Shown here: one piece after another, positions 60,251-64,000 of the stretch
Position numbering within the stretch: the first letter of the stretch is position 1
Layout of the letters: each line of letters starts with the position of its first letter
NCBI GenBank assembly: GCA_002917075.1
Contig: NTMA01000009.1
Location: 1 to 64,000, forward strand
Reading direction: 5' to 3'
Source of the DNA: Hawksworthiomyces lignivorus
Lineage: Eukaryota > Ascomycota > Sordariomycetes > Ophiostomatales > Ophiostomataceae
DNA length: 64,000 bases
Notes under the pieces: generated by a model
The model's input: the letters and a program-made list of their open reading frames with translations, nothing else
What the model was told of the DNA's origin: nothing
Database searches by the model: none
Program-made: the position numbers and the translations under genes

Positions 60251-60290
60251 AATCAAACACAATCAAACACAATCAAACACCATCAAACAC
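60251..60290. repeat. 10-bp repeat, four copies, before the thiolase gene
   Basis: Four head-to-tail copies of AATCAAACAC, the last with one change (C for the first A), 105-145 bp before the thiolase ATG. It is probably in the 5' UTR or core promoter. Confidence 0.9.
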
Positions 60291-60394
60291 AGTCTTCGCT
60301 ATATCATGAATCGGTCTATCTCAGCAAACCAACCCGGCACCATTCCAGTTCCATCTCACTGCATCCGTTCATCCTAGCGTATTGGATATTCACG

Positions 60395-62000
60395 ATGGCA
60401 GCTCAACGCCTTGAGAACATTGCAGCACATTTGACGGGGTCACGGAAAAACGTGGATAAAATGTGAGTTCACATACCATATTCTCAAGACAACTCAGAGC
60501 GGCATCCGGAACCCTGTTCCGCGGTGAGCCCTGATTTTTGGCTTTTTTTTTTATTGGCGGGCGGAGGGGGTTTACCTCCTTCCTGCATTTGTTCTCCAGG
60601 CCGATTTCACAGCGTCAAGTTTCAATTACCAACCCAAAACGAGGAGATAGAAGTAAAATGAGACAAACGCAGGTTAACACAGAACCCTAGTGTAGCTAAG
60701 AACCCGGACGATGTTGTCATCACGCTTGCGTTCCGCACTCCTCTCTGCAAGGCCTCCAAGGGCGGCCTGAAAGACACACCCCTCGATGCCATGGTCTTCA
60801 AGGTGCTTCAGCAGGTGAAAGAAAGAATGAACATAGATCCTGCACTTGTTGAGGAGATATGCTTGGGTAACGTATGTTCACGCAGGTTCCAAATCTCAGA
60901 AAGCAAGACCGAGCGGTGCTAAACACACATCTGCTGTTTTCAGGTCAATGAAGGCAAGGCGGCGTACTACTGCCGAGCCGCTGCCCTGGCCGCGGGCTTC
61001 CCTGTCTCTTTTGCGGCTTCGACCGTAAATCGATTTTGTGCTTCGGGGCTGGGGGCCGTGCAGGCTGTGGCGGGCCAGATCGCCAGCGGTAGCATTGATG
61101 TGGGCATCGCCATTGGCGCAGAGGCCTTGTCCTTTGCGGGCCCTCGTTTGACAAGACCATTTGTGAAAGAGATCTTGGAAGCCAACCAGGACGCGGCCGA
61201 CTGCATGCATCCCATGGGGCAGACGTCTGAGGCGGTCGCGGAGGAGTTCAACATCTCGCGGCGGGCGCAGGACGAGTACGCCGCAGAGTCGTACCGCCGG
61301 GCCGAACAGGCACAAAAGGCCGGCTGGTTCGATGACGAGATCGTGCCACTCACGGTGACCAAGGACGGCAAGGAGGTCACCCTGACCAAGGATGAGGGCC
61401 CGCGGTGGGGCACGACGCTAGCATCGCTGGGCAAGATCCGGCCGGCCTTTCCCGAGTTCGGCAGCCGGTCCACGGGTGGCAATAGCAGCCAGCTGACCGA
61501 CGGCGCGGCCGTCGTGCTGCTGATGAAGCGGTCCAAGGCACAAGAACTCGGCCAGCCAATCCTGGCCAAGTTCGTCGCAGCGACCGTGGTTGGCTTGTGC
61601 GTGTGACATTTCCTTCCCTCTTCCCTTGGTACAGAACGCAACTGACACCTTCATGTTCCCCATCAGGCCCCCTCGCATCATGGGCGTTGGCCCATCTATC
61701 GCCATCCCGAAGCTCTTACAGAAAGTGGATCTCGAGCTCGGCGACATTGATCTGATTGAGATCAACGAGGCATTCGCGTCAATGGCCGTCTATTGCAAAA
61801 ACAAGCTAGCAATCGACCACACTAAGTTAAACGTCCGCGGCGGAGCCATCTCTCTAGGCCACCCACTCGGCTGCACGGGCATACGGCAGATCGTTACTGG
61901 CCTGAGTGAATGCCGAAGAAGGCACGCTCGCATACTCCTTACCAGCATGTGCATCGGGACTGGACAAGGCATGGCAGGTCTTTTTGTGAATGAGGCGTAA
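60395..62000 (+). CDS. Peroxisomal 3-ketoacyl-CoA thiolase (PTS2)
   Basis: Four exons (60395-60462, 60673-60871, 60944-61596, 61667-62000) give 417 residues. The N-terminus contains RLENIAAHL, an exact match to the peroxisomal PTS2 pattern R-L-x5-H-L. Catalytic residues are visible: Cys121 in NRFCASGLGA, His372 in GGAISLGHPLGCTG and Cys402 in SMCIGTGQGMAG; also TVNRFCASGL and EINEAFA. It performs the CoA-dependent cleavage of 3-ketoacyl-CoA, the last step of beta-oxidation, and would split acetoacetyl-CoA made by the nearby synthetase into two acetyl-CoA. The first intron is 210 nt and its acceptor was chosen to give LTQNPSVAKNPDDVVI, which matches the family. It is related to POT1/FOX3, but it may be a cluster-specific paralogue rather than the general thiolase. 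Confidence 0.92.
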
Positions 62001-62251
62001 GAAGGACGTCGATAATAAGCTCGATTATGCACTATAGACATTCCCGTATAAATCATAAGCGCTCATTGTAAGGGAAAAAAAAATGAGAAAAGAAAAAAAG
62101 AAAGACTAGTTTTACATTTACATTGTGCCGTGCTAAACCAAAATGCAATCCTTGACGCCAATCCTTGCTCCTCATGTTGAAGCTTCTTTATATCTGCCAC
62201 AGCGTAGGTTAAGTATCCCGAAGTTCCCCCAGAATGGGTACAAATTCATTG

Positions 62252-63363
62252 TTATACCTTCGAAGTTAAGAGAGCGCGCAGTATTGGCATCGACGCAGCC
62301 ACAATTGTGATCGCGGCCTCTGCCGTGGCGAAGATGAACAAGTTCACAGTGGTGACTGGGAAAGCCGTCAGTGGATGTGAGGACACCGCTTTGAGTACAC
62401 CGGACAGTAGAACTCACTTAGATCAGAATTGCCAATAGCGTCGATTGTCGTGAGCTTTAAGAAGGAGGTGATACCAGCACTGTAATCGCCACGGCGGTTA
62501 GGAACCATGGAAAAATAGAAGACTGACTGGCTACAGAACGGAACTTACAAGACGCCCATGCTCATCACAAACAGTGCGCCCATTTTCTCTGTCTGGGCGA
62601 TCTTCGCGTGCCAGATAATCTTCCACGGGAGCAGCGCCAAGATGATGTCGGCACAGCCAGAATAAACTACGCCGGGGACAGTCAGCACACCTCTTTGCAA
62701 ACGTCGGGCAATGCTTTTGGCCCACTTACTGGTCGTGAATGTGTTGTACGCCTGGCTCTGTCCGCTTCTGAGCCAGCAGGTTCCCTTGCCCCCCAGGTGC
62801 CACGCGCGCCCCGGCGGCCAGCACTGGACCCACTGAAGGGTCCCGTTGACGGCGAAGACGGCGTTGACTGAGACGAGAATAAACCAGACAATTTGTCGCA
62901 TCCGGCCGTCAGAGATGCTCAGAAGAGTGATGGCGAACGACGACTTCGTCCATGCTGCAGCCAGGATGGAGGCGAAGCCCGCGGCGTACGAGTAGAAGAG
63001 CAGATCGTCGAGGTTCTCGGGCTTGATGAACTTGCCATGGTGGCCGAGCCCGTAGTGGACACACACCGACATGAGCGAGCACGACACCACAAGGGCCACC
63101 TAGCGAGCGGCAACACGGTCAGAACAGGCCGAATCTGCAGCCACTTTGTTACGTCTGGAGGTGATCACAAAACTCACCCAGCCTGTGATCAGAATGTAGT
63201 CGTCCCATCGCAGCCGGCGCTGCCTCCACAGCTTGGCATACACACGCAGTCCGAGGAATACAGTTGCAAAGCCCGTCAACATCCAGATCGTAACATTGAG
63301 TCGGGGACCTTCGTCCACTTGCGCCAGAGGATCTGGTCCGGTCTTGGAAGTAGAGGAATTCAT
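62252..63363 (-). CDS. Rhodopsin-like integral membrane protein (SAT4/PTH11 family)
   Basis: Five exons (63363-63178, 63099-62730, 62666-62549, 62479-62418, 62355-62252) give 279 residues with about seven hydrophobic segments. The fungal rhodopsin-domain signature is present: LRVYAKLWRQRRLRWDDYILITGW (first loop, WDDY), HYGLGHH, and SGCADIILALLPWKIIW (family: DxxLAxLPW). Such proteins are G-protein-coupled-receptor-like and some act in host or surface sensing, but most have no known ligand. The cytoplasmic tail is very short, unlike long-tailed PTH11 receptors. It lies next to the thiolase on the opposite strand, with converging ends; membership in the cluster is uncertain. Confidence 0.87.
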
Positions 63364-64000
63364 GAAAATGTTCCGCCAGTAAAGGCAACCCTTAACTCGA
63401 GCTTCGACTTAGATTTTGACTTCGGAAGAGACGACAGGCACATTTCCTTGTAGTTCCCTATGCCGTGAGAGAAAAAGAAGAGAGAAAGAACAAGTCGGAG
63501 CAAACGTTGCTCGGGTGGGCGAGGTCGTCTGGATATCAAGGGTCTGCTCGGTCAAACTTGCTGAATGCAGGCGGCGGAAGACAATCAATCGAGAGAGTTT
63601 CTGACCAGGCTACCGGGGGCTCGCCTTTTAATAAGTCCAGATAACATTGCCAAGAGGAAACAGCGGCATAGGCTGCGTGGACCACCAAGTATATTCTGAA
63701 CTCAACAGTACGGCTTTTTTCGGTGGGTGGCAGGGGTGCAGAATCTGAAGTCAGACAAGCATCAAGGGGTGTCGGTACCTGTCGATCAGCCTCATGCGTG
63801 CGCTGAAGACATGCAACCCACCCCGCACTAGAACAGTTGCTACCAGGTGCATTCCTGTGAACTGTGAAACATTCCAGATACAATCAATGGCACTGAAGAA
63901 GACGCACTTTAACCCAGAGGAGGAGCATCGGGGTGACCCGAGTCGTAAAACGGCCAGAGAAAGGATCAACCGATCTAGCCATCCAATGCTGCGCACGTTC
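63364..64000. other. Window-end region upstream of the rhodopsin-like gene
   Basis: Promoter side of the rhodopsin-like gene. Two open frames on the minus strand (63536-63883, 63751-63996) have no recognisable family. A gene beginning outside the window cannot be excluded. Confidence 0.35.

Overview
The window is nuclear DNA from a filamentous ascomycete (Pezizomycotina, most likely Sordariomycetes). The genes carry short GT..AG introns with CTAAC/CTGAT-like branch points, coding regions are GC-rich, and the product set is fungal: NEM1, Anp1-type mannosyltransferase, QCR7, a Zn2Cys6 regulator, an Anp1/Cub1/NHP2 core and a PTH11/SAT4-type rhodopsin-like membrane protein. Exon joins below were worked out by hand from splice signals and reading phase; all intact models close in frame.

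Positions 1-35,823 are mostly conserved housekeeping chromosome: NHP2 (H/ACA snoRNP), a DUF1761 membrane protein, NEM1 phosphatase, a repeat-bearing coiled-coil protein of unknown function, a VAP/Scs2 ER protein, a UBA-C2H2-UBX protein, ribosomal P1, a decayed kinase-like gene, a DUF2408/Cub1 protein, a mitochondrial YCII protein, QCR7, ANP1, a 3-methyladenine DNA glycosylase with two plausible starts, and a membrane-anchored DUF3445 protein. Intergenic spacers reach 3.5 kb.

Positions 36,257-46,298 look like a decaying accessory segment: a sugar-transporter pseudogene with several stops and a frameshift, two truncated FAD monooxygenases meeting head to head, an intact Zn2Cys6 transcription factor, a short reverse-transcriptase-like relic and a C-terminal relic of a HET (heterokaryon incompatibility) protein.

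Positions 46,299-49,919 encode the most unusual protein: a 1166-residue fusion of an N-terminal class-3 lipase domain, a helical and hydrophobic middle, and a C-terminal P-loop GTPase. Its AT-rich codons differ from the neighbours, and it sits next to the HET relic.

Positions 51,181-62,000 form three consecutive divergent gene pairs: MFS transporter/cupin, CocE-type hydrolase/acetoacetyl-CoA synthetase, thioesterase/3-ketoacyl-CoA thiolase. Each shared promoter carries the palindromic motif CGG-W-CCG, which also lies 49 bp before the start of the Zn2Cys6 factor. The cupin ends in SRL, the synthetase in AKL, and the thiolase begins with a PTS2. My inference is a co-regulated, largely peroxisomal catabolic cluster that takes up an ester, hydrolyses it, activates a beta-keto acid and cleaves it by thiolysis. 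A rhodopsin-like receptor gene follows.
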